The notes below the pieces were generated by a model that had not been told where the DNA came from, ran no database searches, and was given only the letters and a program-made list of their open reading frames with translations. The position numbers were made by a program, and so were the translations under genes. From assembly GCA_010645155.1 (NCBI GenBank), contig JAAGOF010000185.1, positions 912,111 through 976,110 on the forward strand: a DNA stretch of 64,000 nucleotides, in the 5' to 3' direction. Each line of letters begins with the position of its first letter. Position 1 is the stretch's first letter. Shown one piece after another: positions 33,601 through 45,784 of the stretch. Source of the DNA: Tigriopus japonicus (lineage: Eukaryota > Arthropoda > Copepoda > Harpacticoida > Harpacticidae).

Positions 33601-36600
33601 ATGATTTATTGTTTACAGGGAATCACATTCCATGTCTTGGTAGAAAAAAACACAACCAATCCCCCAAAAAACATCTGGGAAGAAGAAATAACTAGCCTTA
33701 TGGGATAATCTAATTTTGCTTATATTTGGGAACAGAATGAAAGCTGAATATACAATAAGAAATATGAATGAAAAACATATGAATATGAACGTTTTAATCA
33801 AGATGTCGTTGTTGACAGGAAATATTCTGTTATTGGGCTAGATTTTTACTCTCAAATTTTGAAAAGGTCAATTTTCATTAAGATTTTCACCATTTTGTGA
33901 TTGCTTGAACTTACTGATAAGAGTGCGGAAAATAAGTTGAATACAAGGCAGTTTTATTCAACTTTCAAATAAAGAAAAAGGTTGAAAAGTTTGTAGGTTT
34001 AAGTATGGACATTTTTTTTGCCAGAAATGGTCAAAAAAGTTTTCCTTCCAGCTCAAAGTGACCACAAAAGATTATTTTTGCTAGAAATGGCCAAAAAAAT
34101 GTTTTTTCTCCTCAACTTGTCACTCAATAGGGTAAATCTGGTCTGTCTGTTGTTTTTAGTCGGCAAATATTGTTATCGATTTTTGAGGCAAAAACGTTTG
34201 CACTCGCACTTTCACCTTGGTAAAAAATCATGACCCTTTTTTGGTCGCATTCAAATTCCCAAAAAGTGTTTTGGGTCTGAAGATCGCGAAAAAAAAGTTG
34301 TTTTTTCTCTTTTTTCCTGTTTTTAGAAAATGCGAAAATAAGTAGTAAATTTAAAAAAAAAATTTGAGGCAAAAACACCCAAAAAGACAACAAAAAATTT
34401 TTAGGTATGACCTTTTTTTCCTTGCTTTACCTATAACATAAGATTTAACTTTCAAATCTGAAAATAATCTTCCAAAATGTAACATTTAGAAAACGATAGT
34501 CCAAACATTTTTTTTGCATTTTAGGACGAATTTGCGAAAAAGGCGGAATTTTAGTCCAAGAAAAGAATACCTGAATTTATCCTAACAAAACTAATTTTGC
34601 ACTTTTTGACTGGTCCTACTTCCATCACTTTCAAAGGAGGCGTTATCAACATATTCTGATATTATGTACGTAACCTTTAATGAAAAAATACGAAATATTG
34701 TGGAGAACAATTATGGTGTGTTTTTGTAGGAAGGAGTGCAACGCTAGCAGTGCAAAACCAATAGACCGTGATAAAACGCGAATAAAGTTTATAACCGTCG
34801 CTTCGAGAATTGTCTAATCTTAAGGGTAAGCGAACTTTTTGAGCTAGATAATTTGGGTCCTCTAACTGACTCTGAAGAAAAGGGGAACAAGGAACACATA
34901 TCAAGCGTCCAAAAGGACAAAACACTATTGTGGAACAAGAATATCTTTTCATAAATTTATGATAAAAAGGTATTTGAACTTGACTTCACGCTTGAAATAG
35001 GAAAACGTATCTGTCGAAGAATCTAGACACATTAACAACGTTAATAAGGAAGAGCATTTCATTGAGTGTCGGATAAACGAAATAAATCGTTCCCAAATGA
35101 GGAAGATCAGGCGCAATCTACACGCAAGGGCTCGCTCGATGAGTCACTCAATGGAAAAGGGGGAAAAGAAGAAAAGGAAACAGCAATCCATCCCCGATTC
35201 CCTCTCTGCATCCGCCCTCAGTCACGATTTCCCTCCTTCATTCCTTCCTGAACGAAACCCAGAAACCAGGATCCTTTTGAGCAGGTTTGCTTTTCCCAGC
35301 ATGTTGAAGAAAAAGGCTGAAGTTTCTCCGCAATGTTTTGTTCCACTTTTGGCTTGGAGGTTCCGGGTTTGCGGAGCACTCGAATGCCATGCCATTCGTC
35401 GCCGTGCAATTCGGAAGGAAACGTTGATCACAAAGGCAGTAAATAGATCATTGAGAGGATTGTAATCTAGAATTGCATGATTATAAAACCAACATGTTTT
35501 GAAAAATGTTCAAAAAGGAACACTGTTGTTACAAATGGAAAAAGTAGGTCAAAAGGCTGTTTTATTCTTAAAAAGTATTCTTAAAAATATGCACTTTTTT
35601 GTTGTTAAAAGACTGGAAAAAAATTGAATATACTCTTCTTTACATGTTTTCTATTTTTTTTGGAGTGAGAATGCAGCTTCGCAGCTGCTATCTGATAGAG
35701 TCTGTTCGTTTTGTGGGGACATTGCCGCTCCACAAAACGAGCATTAATTCTTACCTCAACCTCGGGTTTGACCCCAAGTTCGCCCATTTAAGCCGTCAAG
35801 GGCCATGCATGTAGCTTAATATCACAGGGCACTAGGCTTCGGCAAGCCCGGGATTCGAACCAAGAATGTGGTACTTGGTTGGCTATTCCTCAGTTGGCCT
35901 CCTTCACTACAACTGCTTACTTAGCTGCATGTCTTTATAAGTTAAGTTACTTTTGTTCTTATTCATGTAATGTTGCAACTATAACCTATTCGTCTCTGGA
36001 GAGTAAATTTGTTCCAAGTTGGAATGTCTAAATGCCAGAAACTTTATATATCTCCTCGGAAAGATGCCAGTAATTTGTCTTTTTAATGCGAAATTTACAC
36101 ACATGTTTCGTCAGACAGCACAAGTGAAACAATACTAATAGCTGGTCTGTTTTACTTGTGCCAAGGCACGCTACAAGCATGCTTCGAATATAGACTTCAA
36201 GCGTATTTTAAGCCTATTTAGGCATAACTTAGCTAAAGTTTTGATTCCACATCAACTATGTAGAAGCTAACGTTTATATGGCGTCATTTTAAAGGCCTGA
36301 GAACGTAAAAAAGTCTTAAAGAGACGGAAGTCAATTCATGAGGCACATGCATCCGGAAACACAAAAAAACAACATGAAAGTTTTATCGTAATTTGAACCA
36401 AAATATTTTCATTATGTATCAATAAATTTTAACGACTAAACATCCGATCCACCCCCAACTAGTTGCTCTATCCTTGGAATTGATGTTGGGATACTATCGA
36501 CCAAATTGGAAAGTGTGGGCGGCTCAAAGTTCAGGACCGAGTAACATTCGATTTACGCCTATCGTTGTTTTTGCAGAGGTTAAAAGCGAAGTAAAACGTA

Positions 36601-36820
36601 AAGAAAACACCGGACGTCAAAGAGACACTTGCTGTTCTAGGAAGGATTTCTTAATTATTCGTATATAAATCACATGCTGAACTAAACCAAAAATATTTTA
36701 GACACTAGTGGGGGGCACACTGGTTATTTGATCGGGCCAAACTGTCCATAAATTGCCGTAACATCTTGGTTCTTCAAAATAGGGTAACGACACTACTTTC
36801 ATGTCAGAATGTGTAACCTA
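33601..36820. other. Intergenic, AT-rich
   Basis: No gene is recognised. Two diverged 60-bp units occur at about 34012-34130 (GCCAGAAATGGTCAAAAAA against GCTAGAAATGGCCAAAAAA). A 122-codon frame at 35097-35465 has no family signature. Confidence 0.55.
35834..35915 (-). repeat. tRNA-like SINE remnant with pol III A and B boxes
   Basis: On the minus strand a perfect B box GGTTCGAATCC (35851-35861) follows an A-box-like AGGCCAACTGAGG (35888-35900) at tRNA-like spacing. I cannot fold a full cloverleaf with an acceptor stem, so I call it a tRNA-derived SINE head or a tRNA relic, not a tRNA gene. Confidence 0.5.
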
Positions 36821-37209
36821 CAGGGTCGGTTGGCCAAATATAGACTTTGGCTTTTTAGTAAATAAAACGTGTCCGTTTCAGATCTAATTGAGGCTCATAG
36901 GCTCATAGACTTCATTCTTTAGTTGATTTATAAAAGTCAGCCATGCTGGGATACTAAATACTCCTTTCCAGCCCAAAGTTCTAGGTTCCTCTCCCTGAGG
37001 ACCAAAGGCAAGGCACTGAGCCAACTGTCCCAGTAATCTCATTGTTGCCATGATCTCATTTAGTCCTTAGGTTTCCAACAGGAAAATGTAAAAAAACGCC
37101 TATTTAATAATATTCTGTGATTCTGAAACTGAAAATTTGAAAGAAATCTTTCGAAAATTGAAAATTTCATGATCGTTTAAAGTGGTCTAAATTTCGTCCG
37201 CCGACCCTG
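36821..37209. mobile_element. Tc1/mariner-type MITE flanked by TA
   Basis: The left end is CAGGGTCGG after TA at 36819-36820. The right end is CCGACCCTG followed by TA at 37210-37211. Similarity extends inward with mismatches for about 30 bp (AAATATAGAC against AAATTTAGAC). A TA duplication and CAGGGT ends fit Tc1/mariner. No transposase is encoded in the 389 bp. Confidence 0.7.
36970..37050 (-). repeat. Weak tRNA-like SINE remnant inside the 36.8-37.2 kb MITE
   Basis: The minus strand reads AGTTGGCTCAGTGCCTTGCC, matching an A box and typical SINE heads. The expected B box region (GGAACCTAGAACTTTGGG) is degraded. It lies inside the TA-flanked element. Confidence 0.3.
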
Positions 37210-37834
37210 TAATGTTCGAAACATAAAGTAAACGAAACTAGCTTCAATTAATCTGTTGCTGCTTCCTAGTCGTCGAAAGTCTTCTAGGGTTCAATTTGAA
37301 AGTAAACATAATTATGTGACAATAACTCGGACACAAAGTGCTACTGAGTGTCATCGTTGGTTGACAAAACCATTAATCCTCTTTGGAGTCCAATCATTGT
37401 ACAGTACAAGTCTTTATCGATACGAGTGCTCCGAGTGTATGTCATTTCGGTTCGTGGCTTCATTTGACAGTGTTGTGTAGAAGCGGCTTAAAATAATCAC
37501 ATGAGGCCTTCTCAGATACTCAAATGGAGCAAAAACTAAAAACAGTTGTCCGATTGCAAGTACTGTTAAACTAGGGATCAACTGTTCATCCAGGTATTGA
37601 CGTGACATTTGATCGCAAAGCTTCCTACTACCATTTTGAGGACTAAAGAATGAATTTAATCGTGATTCCTTGAAACCTAGCGAGTGGATAGGAAAGACTG
37701 ACCATATCTTGACCGTGTTTTGACTCTTTATGTGCCCAAATCTCCAGCAATCGCGTCTGTACTCGAACAACACCGTCAATAAATAGCTCAGCAGGCTCTC
37801 TGTATTGGCTAGCATTTCCTCCACATTAACCCTA

Positions 37835-38652
37835 ATGAGGTTGCCCTTGTATCGTTTGTGCTTGTGGCCTTTAAAAAGAGGACGGAAGTTACTAGCCTTT
37901 GCTTTGGTGTACCTGGCAGTGTCAATACTCTATTTTCTTTTGAGTGGATGGTCAGATTCCAGTGCTCTGAAAACATTTCCTTTGGATGATCTGAACTTCT
38001 TGCAACGGAATCTCGATCCAAGAGATACTCTAGTTAATGCTCTCTCGCTCGTGAATTGTTCCAATAGTCAATCATTTAATAACGAGACTTTGAGGCGACA
38101 ATTCAAGCACTACTTAAGTGAGGCTGCCATCATCAATCGGACGCGTAATTGCAAGGCCTACTTCGAAATTATTCAGACATTTGCATTTGAAGATGTCACC
38201 CCCGAAGAGCGGGATTATCCGATCGCTCACGGCCATCTCATCAACGGACAAGTGGGTACTTTTGAAATGTATCTGGCCGTCCATTTTCGACCAAAGGATA
38301 CCCATTGCATTCATTTGGACCCAAAGGCCAACGAGGCCACTCATCAGGCTGTTGAAGGACTAGTTCGTTGTTACCGGGAAAAGTTCAGAGGCACCCCGTT
38401 CTTCATCGCCAAGCATCCTATCCCAGTGATTTGGCAAGACGAATCCGTCCTTCGAGCAGACTTGATATGTCTGCAACAATCCATGCACAAGAATGACCAA
38501 TGGAGGATTTATTTGAACTTGGCCTCGTCTGAACTGCCTTTGATGTCGCACCAAGAATTCCGAAAACAGCTGGCCCAAACTAATAGGAGTGTGATCGATG
38601 TGGGACCAAATGAGAATTCCGAGCGACAGAATCGACTCATGGGGATCAAACG
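37835..38652 (+). CDS. GT14 exon 1: signal anchor and N-terminal catalytic half
   Basis: It begins MRLPLYRLCLWPLKRGRK. It ends ATCAAACG|GTAAGC, splitting an Arg codon. It contains the nucleotide-sugar-binding half of the fold up to SERQNRLMGIK. Confidence 0.88.
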
Positions 38653-41600
38653 GTAAGCACGTGAACACCTAGAGGTCGAAAGATAGGAGAGTTTGCCGAT
38701 AGCCTTTTTCAGAGGTGGTCCGGATGAAACCAACCTTGAGCGGGAATGGATGGGCGAGAATCCGTATGCTCCACCATGTAACATCATGATCATGAAAGGT
38801 TACAAAAATGCTGCACTTCTAAGGGATTTTGCCAACTTCGTTCTGAGTCATCGTGTTTCTTTGGAGTATTTCAATTGGTTAAAGAACACTGAATGTCCAG
38901 ACGAGCACTTTTATTCAACCTTAGCCACTTTGGAAGTGGAAAATGAGGTCAACCAAACGGAAAACCAACCCCATACACTCACGTTGAAGCAGAACCTCAA
39001 GGATTATCAGTAAGACTGAACACAATTCCTTAAGTTTCGTAAGTTTTACATTGATCTATTAAAGAATTGATTTGATGCCTGTGGTGACTGTTCAGTGTAT
39101 TTTGAAAAGCTTCAACTAAAAATAACCAAGCTTGATCGAGTTTCGCTACATCAGCCGCGTTTTCAATCGCAAAAACCCAGCTCATGCACTGGTGATCAGC
39201 TGTAAGCTGTGAATTGCATTTCTTGTTTTTATTTCAACACGCTGACCGCAAATGAATTCGTTTGAACTTCACCTCGTCTCAATCATAGCATAGATAAATG
39301 AAATAGAGATATCTCAATTTTGACGTCGCCAAAACCGCCCTCTATGAGGGATTACCTAACAACATTGTTAAAAATTATGGTTTCATAAGGAACGTCATAG
39401 ATGGCGCTACCTTGTTTGTAACGCAAATATCCCTTTTCAAGTTTGATTCTCAGAGTCAATCCTGAAAATACAGCCTGAGTCATCTAGAGGTCACGGATCA
39501 AACAACTGTCGCCGTAGTCTGCCTGCTTAGCTAGAACTGAGAAGTCTGGGGCTAGTTTGTGATCATAGTCAAGACGAGCTTGATGAAACCCGTTTTTTTC
39601 AAAGGAGGGAACATAAACCCTTAACTTTTACAAGCTGCCTGTACTGCATTTCTCCTTGTTATGATACTACCCGGATACTAGCACATGTTAAAATGGCTCA
39701 AATTTCCCCAAGTAGAGTATAAATAACGCTGCTTGAGTATAGAGGTTGTGAAGAATTGTATGTTGTCCCCCTCTATTCCCGCCCACCAGCCTGCCGCGTA
39801 GACATCGCTAAAGGCCAGCCAGAGTTGTCCGTGCACTCGGGAAGAGACAAAACTCAACATAATTTTAACTATTTCGCAATATGTGTGACATTGTACTTAT
39901 AAATAAGTATCATAATTGTTTACCGATGGAAAAGGACATTGGTTGGTGACATTGTTGCCAAATTCACTTGAAAAATTAGGTAATTTGTCTCTTTGCAAGT
40001 GCCTGGACAGTGCTGGCTGGCCTACAGCGATGTCTACGCGGCAGGGGTTGGCAGCGTCCATAGCAAAAGACAACAATCAATTCTTCATAACCTATATTGT
40101 CTCTGTACGTACATCAGTTGCCTTTCAAACGGATCTGATGTACAGAGACTAAACTCGAGCAGCGTTTTCTATACTATACTTTGCAAATTTGGTATACTTG
40201 AGGAAGAAGTGCTGAATTTCTGGAGTGGGAGGCTGACTGTGAGGATTGTGATTTCCAGAAGGATCAATTTAATTGCGTTCTGCTGTAAACCAAACCTTGC
40301 TTGTATTCAGAAGACGACGTATTTCAATTTTCAGCTCAATCGAATGACGTAGTGAAAAGGTGTGCCTTCTCATACTTACGTACTGCAGAGAGCATATAAT
40401 CAATGAGTTCGCCCCTTTTATGGTAAGGCAATTACCAGAAAAGGGCTAGTTCATTCTAAAGGCTTTATATAAAGCCTTTAGTTCATTCATACTCGGTAGG
40501 ATTTGCACTGAACTTTGAGAGACATAACTTTTGACTCCAGCGTTCGATTGAGCTAAAAATTGAAATACGTAGTCAACATTCTTTGATTGTTTCCGTAAGC
40601 ATCCAAGTCTAGTGAAAGTCAGTGGTTCTCGACTTGAGCCATAAGAATTAGTGCACCTAACATTCGAGCCTCTGTCGCTCAATTTGCTGTTGCAAAATTT
40701 ATCCACCCATGCTTCACTTTTGCTTCTATTATACTTCCAAACTACCTCAACAGCCGACCCATATTCCTCTTTTATACAAATCTTCAATTTCTTTTGCATA
40801 TTCTGTAAGTGAAATCAGTTTGTATTCACTAGAAACAAGCATCCCAATACACAAAATTAGGTCTAAAAGTTAGATACCTTGAGAAAACTATCAATGAGCA
40901 TTGCAATTGATACCAGGATAGGGGTTTGGTAAGTTTTGGAACATTACATCGTGACAATTGTTTTGGAAGCACCCAGCAGTGCCCGATTGTTTTAAGAGCT
41001 GAACATGCTATACGTAGTGCACGATTCAATTTTGAACATGTAGAATGATAAAATGTAGGTTTGCAAAGTTGACGAAATTCTAATCATACAGAATGCATCT
41101 TTTTTGCATTGCTCGAGCCTTTAAAAAGTGACACCATATCTACAGAACTTGCTTCAAATCCCTAAAAAGTGTTCAAAAGTAAAGTTAGTAAAAAAATCCC
41201 TTAGGAAGTAGGACCTTAACGTCCAACTTAGGGTTGCTTACTTGAACTTAACACCTTCTAAAAATAAAAAATATGCTTCCGCAAGTGCATTAAAACTTTA
41301 AGAAGGGGAAACAAAATGAACGTCACTTACCGTAATGTGCACCAATTATTTTTTCTTTCCTTTCCTTTGTTATTTCCAGACCATTCAGCGACAAAACCTG
41401 TTATCGCAAGTTCGAATGGATCGGCGGGTGGGCTCAAAAGAAATCCGAGGAACCAGATGGTCCCGAAGAAGATCGAACCATTTTTCTGGACCGTTGTAAC
41501 TTGGTGGAGGATACCTGTCAAGATGTGAAATACATTTACTCACCTCCTTCGACTCCCGACGATGAGATTCATAATTGGCTTGGCCACAATTGGTCAGGGA

Positions 41601-41821
41601 ATGTGTGTCTGCGTAAGAGTCTTTGGTATTATCCGGAATGTAAGGGTCGCCAAATCCGCCGAATGTGCCATTTTGGGGTCGAGGATATGGAACTCGTTCG
41701 CAAGGGAAACTGTCTTTTTGGCAACAAATTCAATATCAATGTGGATGTGTCGGCAATCATGTGCCAGATTAAGGAACTCCGAACGAGAACAAACGAGGTT
41801 GACCCATTACTTAGCAATTGA
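37835..41821 (+). CDS. Beta-1,6-N-acetylglucosaminyltransferase, GT14 (core-2/I-branching type), 3 exons
   Basis: Exons are 37835-38652, 38713-39009 and 41380-41821, all GT-AG and phase 2 at both junctions, giving about 518 residues. It has a short cytosolic tail, a signal anchor at about 18-38 (LLAFALVYLAVSILYFLL) and a lumenal catalytic domain: a type II Golgi enzyme. GT14 landmarks in order: YPIAHGHLINGQVGTFEMYL, THCIHLDPKA, VLRADLICLQQSM, WRIYLNLASSELPLMS, CPDEHFYSTL with the likely catalytic Glu (about residue 337), and the C-terminal block CHFGVEDMELVRKGN then NKFNINVDVSAIMC. Members transfer GlcNAc in beta-1,6 linkage to branch O-glycans or poly-LacNAc. The exact acceptor cannot be told. 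The start is the first ATG in the frame before the anchor. Confidence 0.9.
38713..39009 (+). CDS. GT14 exon 2: acceptor region and catalytic Glu
   Basis: It follows a very short 60-nt intron ending CTTTTTCAG and ends TATCA|GTAAGA. It encodes GGPDETNLEREW, PCNIMIMKGYKNAALLRDF and CPDEHFYSTL. The GT14 catalytic base is expected at the Glu of PDEH. Confidence 0.88.
39693..39855 (-). repeat. Left arm of an inverted pair in the GT14 intron
   Basis: The reverse complement of this stretch aligns with 39982-40190. Shared blocks include GCTGGCCT, AGCGATGTCTACGCGGCAGG, CAATTCTTCA, AACCT and GAGCAGCG or its near variant. On its own strand it is open for 60 codons, but no known protein was recognised. 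Confidence 0.7.
39982..40190 (+). repeat. Right arm of the inverted pair, carrying a 55-bp insertion
   Basis: This is a diverged copy of the left arm in opposite orientation, about 125 bp away. It carries an extra segment (about 40096-40150) that is itself an inverted repeat: GTCTCTGTAC-GTAC-ATCAG against CTGATGTACAGAGAC. Confidence 0.7.
40449..40488. mobile_element. 24-bp perfect palindrome between perfect 8-bp direct repeats
   Basis: GTTCATTC occurs at 40449-40456 and 40481-40488. Between them is a perfect palindrome whose half is TAAAGGCTTTAT. This is what two fused terminal inverted repeats of an internally deleted hAT-like element would leave. Other origins of a short palindrome are possible. 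Confidence 0.6.
41380..41821 (+). CDS. GT14 exon 3: C-terminal block and stop
   Basis: The acceptor is GTTATTTCCAG. The joined frame reads QPFSDKTCYRKFEWIGGWAQ, then TIFLDRCNLVEDTCQDVKYI, and finally the conserved cysteine-rich tail (CHFGVEDMELV, NKFNINVDV, IMCQIKELR). TGA is at 41819-41821. It is separated from exon 2 by a 2.37-kb intron full of repeats. No canonical AATAAA was noticed close downstream. Confidence 0.87.
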
Positions 41822-44800
41822 TGTTATGTTTAAAGAACTACTTGTTCGTGCGCATACCTCTAGTCATTGTATTTATTCATAGTGATAATGCAAAATGGCA
41901 GTTTAGAAGACTAACCAAGATATATAACATATCCTTAAAATCAGTTGGTTTGAAGTTATTACTAGCAAGTTAGCACTAAGTAATGTCTCCAAAAGAATAG
42001 GGGGACATTGTTGATTAGGTGCACGTGCACGTGGCTAGAGTCGATTGTTGTTGTGGACTCTCCTCTCGTCTGATCTGTTTTCCGTTGCTTTAATGTTTTC
42101 CCCACATGGACTCACATTTTAAAATACAACAAACCATTAGAAGTCAGTTTTTTAGATTGTCTTGTGCTTCAGTTCTTGACTGGAAGTAGTGGCATCAAAT
42201 ACCTGGTTACCCATCTCTTACACCCTGACACGAAGGTTGTGTCGTAATCATATTTTGAACCTGAATTAACGTCAGTGTGCGGATAGTATGGTACGATCAA
42301 AAATTCAGTGCGCCACCACTAGTTTTTTATAATATTTTTGGTTTAGTTGAGCATGTAAATTATAGACAATTAAGTGAGAAATTATTGCTGCAACAGCAAG
42401 TGTCCCTTTGATGGACGTTCGGTTTTTTCTTCATGCGGAGTTCTCCCTCGCTTTAAACAACTCTAAAAAAAACAGCGAAATACGGGAATCAAATGTCGGT
42501 TAGTCTTGGAGAAAGAGGAGTGGGTTGGAAACACCTCCAACAGGACAGAATTGAAATCATGATGTCCACCATGATTCAAGAGATCATTTAATCTTGACGG
42601 TTTATCAGCATTTTAGGCAAAGGAACAACACTGAACAATGTGGACTAACCTTGAGCCGTCCATGCTTTCTAATTTAGCCGATAGCATACTGATGTGTGAT
42701 GTGTGAACTAGATGTTCACATGAATGTCCAAGGATTGCAAATCTAGTTGGAAATGGATTTGAGAGTAGATTGCATGTTAAGTCGTTCAAATCTCTTGTTT
42801 TTCTAAATGAAAATATTTCGGTTACAAATTACGGCAAAGCATGCATATCACGATGTAAACAAATTGAAACTGATTTTTTTGTGCAATGTGAACAATGGCA
42901 GATTAACTTTTACTTTTATGAGCAACATATGACACTAGTTTGTCACACAAAAATACCGTTAAGCTGAAGCACTGACTTGAAAGGGACCCCCCCAAAAATA
43001 GATTCCTCCTGACTCTTTTCATATACAAATTGTTTACTTGTAAATTAGTTTTACGCTGTTTCTTTTAAGTTTCAGACTCTGTTACTTCCAAGAAACCTAT
43101 CCCAAAAGTCCAGGAACTATGTTTTAAACCCATCAAAGTTTGTTTTAGAAAACTGAGATCACGATCAAAAACTGGGATTTGGCCATCACCTCCAATTGAA
43201 TTTCGTCGAAAACTTTTCTATTGCGATGTCAGTTCTATCCTTCCAATTTCTAGACCCTTCTTTCTTCCTTAGGCACCCATTCGATGATTGAGCTTTCCGA
43301 GGGAATATTCACCGGTTGAAAACAGACATGACCATTGGGATGGGGTGTTGGGTGGGTGGGTGACAAGCCACTTTGTGGGTTCGTTGAGGCCGTTGTGATT
43401 GATAGGAAGACCGAAGAATCATACCTTCGTGGCCAAAGTGAATTATCCATCGACCATGAAGATTGCCAAACCAACGAAGTGAACGTTTCCTCAACAGGGA
43501 CATTCCGCTCTAGTTACGGACAAGATCTCGTCCCTCAGTAGTTGGTGCTTTATTCATGGAGTCAAACAATGTGGTCGGAATTCAATGTACATCTTCCATA
43601 TCGCTAGCTAATTGGGGTGTTTGTTCTGTACGTGGATTGTTGATAACGACTCGAAAACCCTAAAAAATGCGATTTGGAAGAAGAGTGGTGACATGGAGAC
43701 GTGAAGATTTGTGAATCTTCATATCTATTTTTGAACTCAGACCGGAAAATTGTCTGTTGCTTCTGATAAGAACATGGAAATCAAACCCTCATTGCAAATC
43801 TTGCGATATTAAAAGCGTGAGAAGAAAGAAACCTTATGAAAGGATATTGTTTGTATTCATTGAGAAAATGGAAGCTTTTTAAGATTTTTTTATCATTATG
43901 CCGCATTAATGCCAACACCTTGTATTTTTCAAATTTGTTGAAATCTAACCGCTATGAGATCTTTGATTTTTAATGCCACTATTCGGGGTGAAAAAATTAA
44001 AACGGATTTTGCTTAAAAGTGTTTGAGTGTTTGCACAAGTGTCATTATTGGTCAACACTTACTTTGAAGGTTTCGGCGCCAATTGTGAAAAACTTGTATA
44101 TTTTAAATAATTTCCATTTCAATGACACTTCGACAACGGATCCCGTTCGACAGAAATATAATCTAACGCATAGATACTGGTTACAGGGGCGAGGTTGGAA
44201 TGTTTTAACTTAGAATTTTAAAAACAGTATTTTTGTTCATGAGTTGTTCATAGTGTAGGTTGTTTGCAATATTTACCTCTCATTTTGCATTTGCTTCAAT
44301 AGCTTCATTTCGTTCCAGTTATGAGCCACCTGAACTCTCCCATGGTTGCCTTCTAAATGTACACACGTGTACACCTCATAAATAACACTCGATCAAATTT
44401 GCCATGTATCACAACATCTAAAACACAATGGATAGATACATCATAGAAAATTGCTGCTTAAACACAAATGAAGAATAGAGATTTTGAGAGCTGTTTGATT
44501 AGAAAACTTAAATTTCCCGCAAAACTGTTTTTGTTTGGACGATTTCTGAAACCAAAAAGTAGATAACTTAAAATTGGATCTCCCTAGGAAAATGTTTTTC
44601 TTTTGAATGGTCGAATTCATTTTCTGGTTCTTCCTCTTTCAGTATCAAAAAGTAATCAATTTAAATAAGTAATCAATGTTCCGATTCGGATTGTGTCTTT
44701 TGCCTCAGAGTTTTTAACCCACATGTGGGTTATGTGGAAACCGATGTGGAAACATTTATTTTTCGTATTTCACGAAAGGAAAGAAAAGTGTTCAGCGCCA

Positions 44801-45473
44801 GATCACCATAAAAGAAATTGTATGGAAAATGGTTAAGTTCTTTTAACAAACCATTTTTAGTTGGCCAATCACAGCAATAAGGGGAAAAAAGGCTTATCCA
44901 ATCAGGTTCGATAAGAACAAGTATTTGTTTGTTTCTTCTTTTGGCATACAGATAAATGGACAATTTCTTGACCGCTTTTACGCATTGAAGGACACAAAAA
45001 CAGCGAAGGGAAAGCGGATAGGGGCTGCGCTAGAGACTCTAATAAATAGGGTCTAGTGGTAAGACGGAAAAGCAGATATTGGCACAAAAATATCAGCTAA
45101 AGATTATCAAAAGCAATCATTCATGAGTACGAGCACTCAAATTACGCAAAAAGTCGAAATTTTCGGAGATGTTACTTCAGAGAAAACAATTTTTCGTCCG
45201 AGCGTTAATTCTCAAAAATGCATCACCGAACCTCTCTAAAAGATCCAAAAATATCTCGACCGAAATTTGAAATTGGCCTAAAAATTACAAGACTTCATAT
45301 TCGATGAGCTTTCCGATGATTTTCACCTCCAACATTGCACTTTTACCTATATTGTTTCTTCTTCAAAATTTCGAAGAGGCTAAGGCTAATCTAAAGACTA
45401 ATCTGATTTCTCAATGAAAAAATATTCAAGCTTAAAATTTTGTAAATAATATACTCCTAAATGAGCCTCAATG
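41822..45473. other. Intergenic downstream of the GT14 gene
   Basis: No supported gene. A 16-bp palindrome with half AACCCACA lies at 44716-44731. An open segment ending at 43541 has an acceptor-like CTTCCTTAG upstream but stops in the relevant frame. Confidence 0.5.
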
Positions 45474-45481
45474 AGCTAACC

Positions 45482-45729
45482 CAGGGGACGGCAACCATTT
45501 TTGGGTCAAGGTCCACGAAATTTGATTCGTCTTGTCGGAGGCCCACCAACCAGGCGTTGGTCGGTTCAGGGGCCCACCAATTAGCGATCAAAGAGAATTT
45601 GGCCCAAGAGTACAGTACTGTGGATGGCTCTCGGGCCCACTATTTTGGACTTCCCCATGGCTATTGGGCCCACCAAAGACCATCCTTGGGCCCATGTGTG
45701 GGTCGTGGCCCACCGGTTGTCGACCCCTG
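45482..45729. mobile_element. hAT-like MITE copy 1
   Basis: The ends are CAGGGGACGGCAACC and GGTTGTCGACCCCTG (inverted, two mismatches). The flanks AGCTAACC (45474-45481) and GGCTAACC (45730-45737) form an 8-bp duplication with one mismatch. CAGGGG ends with an 8-bp duplication are typical of hAT non-autonomous elements. The interior is rich in the motif GGCCCACCA. The reading frame across it (45461-46033) is not a gene. Confidence 0.85.
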
Positions 45730-45784
45730 GGCTAACCGATGCCAACCCTTCACTCCGAGTATTTGCAAAAAATGTGACTTATTA

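Noticed and set aside
43332..43541. Open segment reading DRKTEESYLRGQSELSIDHE, with an acceptor-like site upstream
   Set aside because: The acceptor at about 43272 leads into a stop in this frame, and no other acceptor precedes the open part. Without a second exon it is not supportable.
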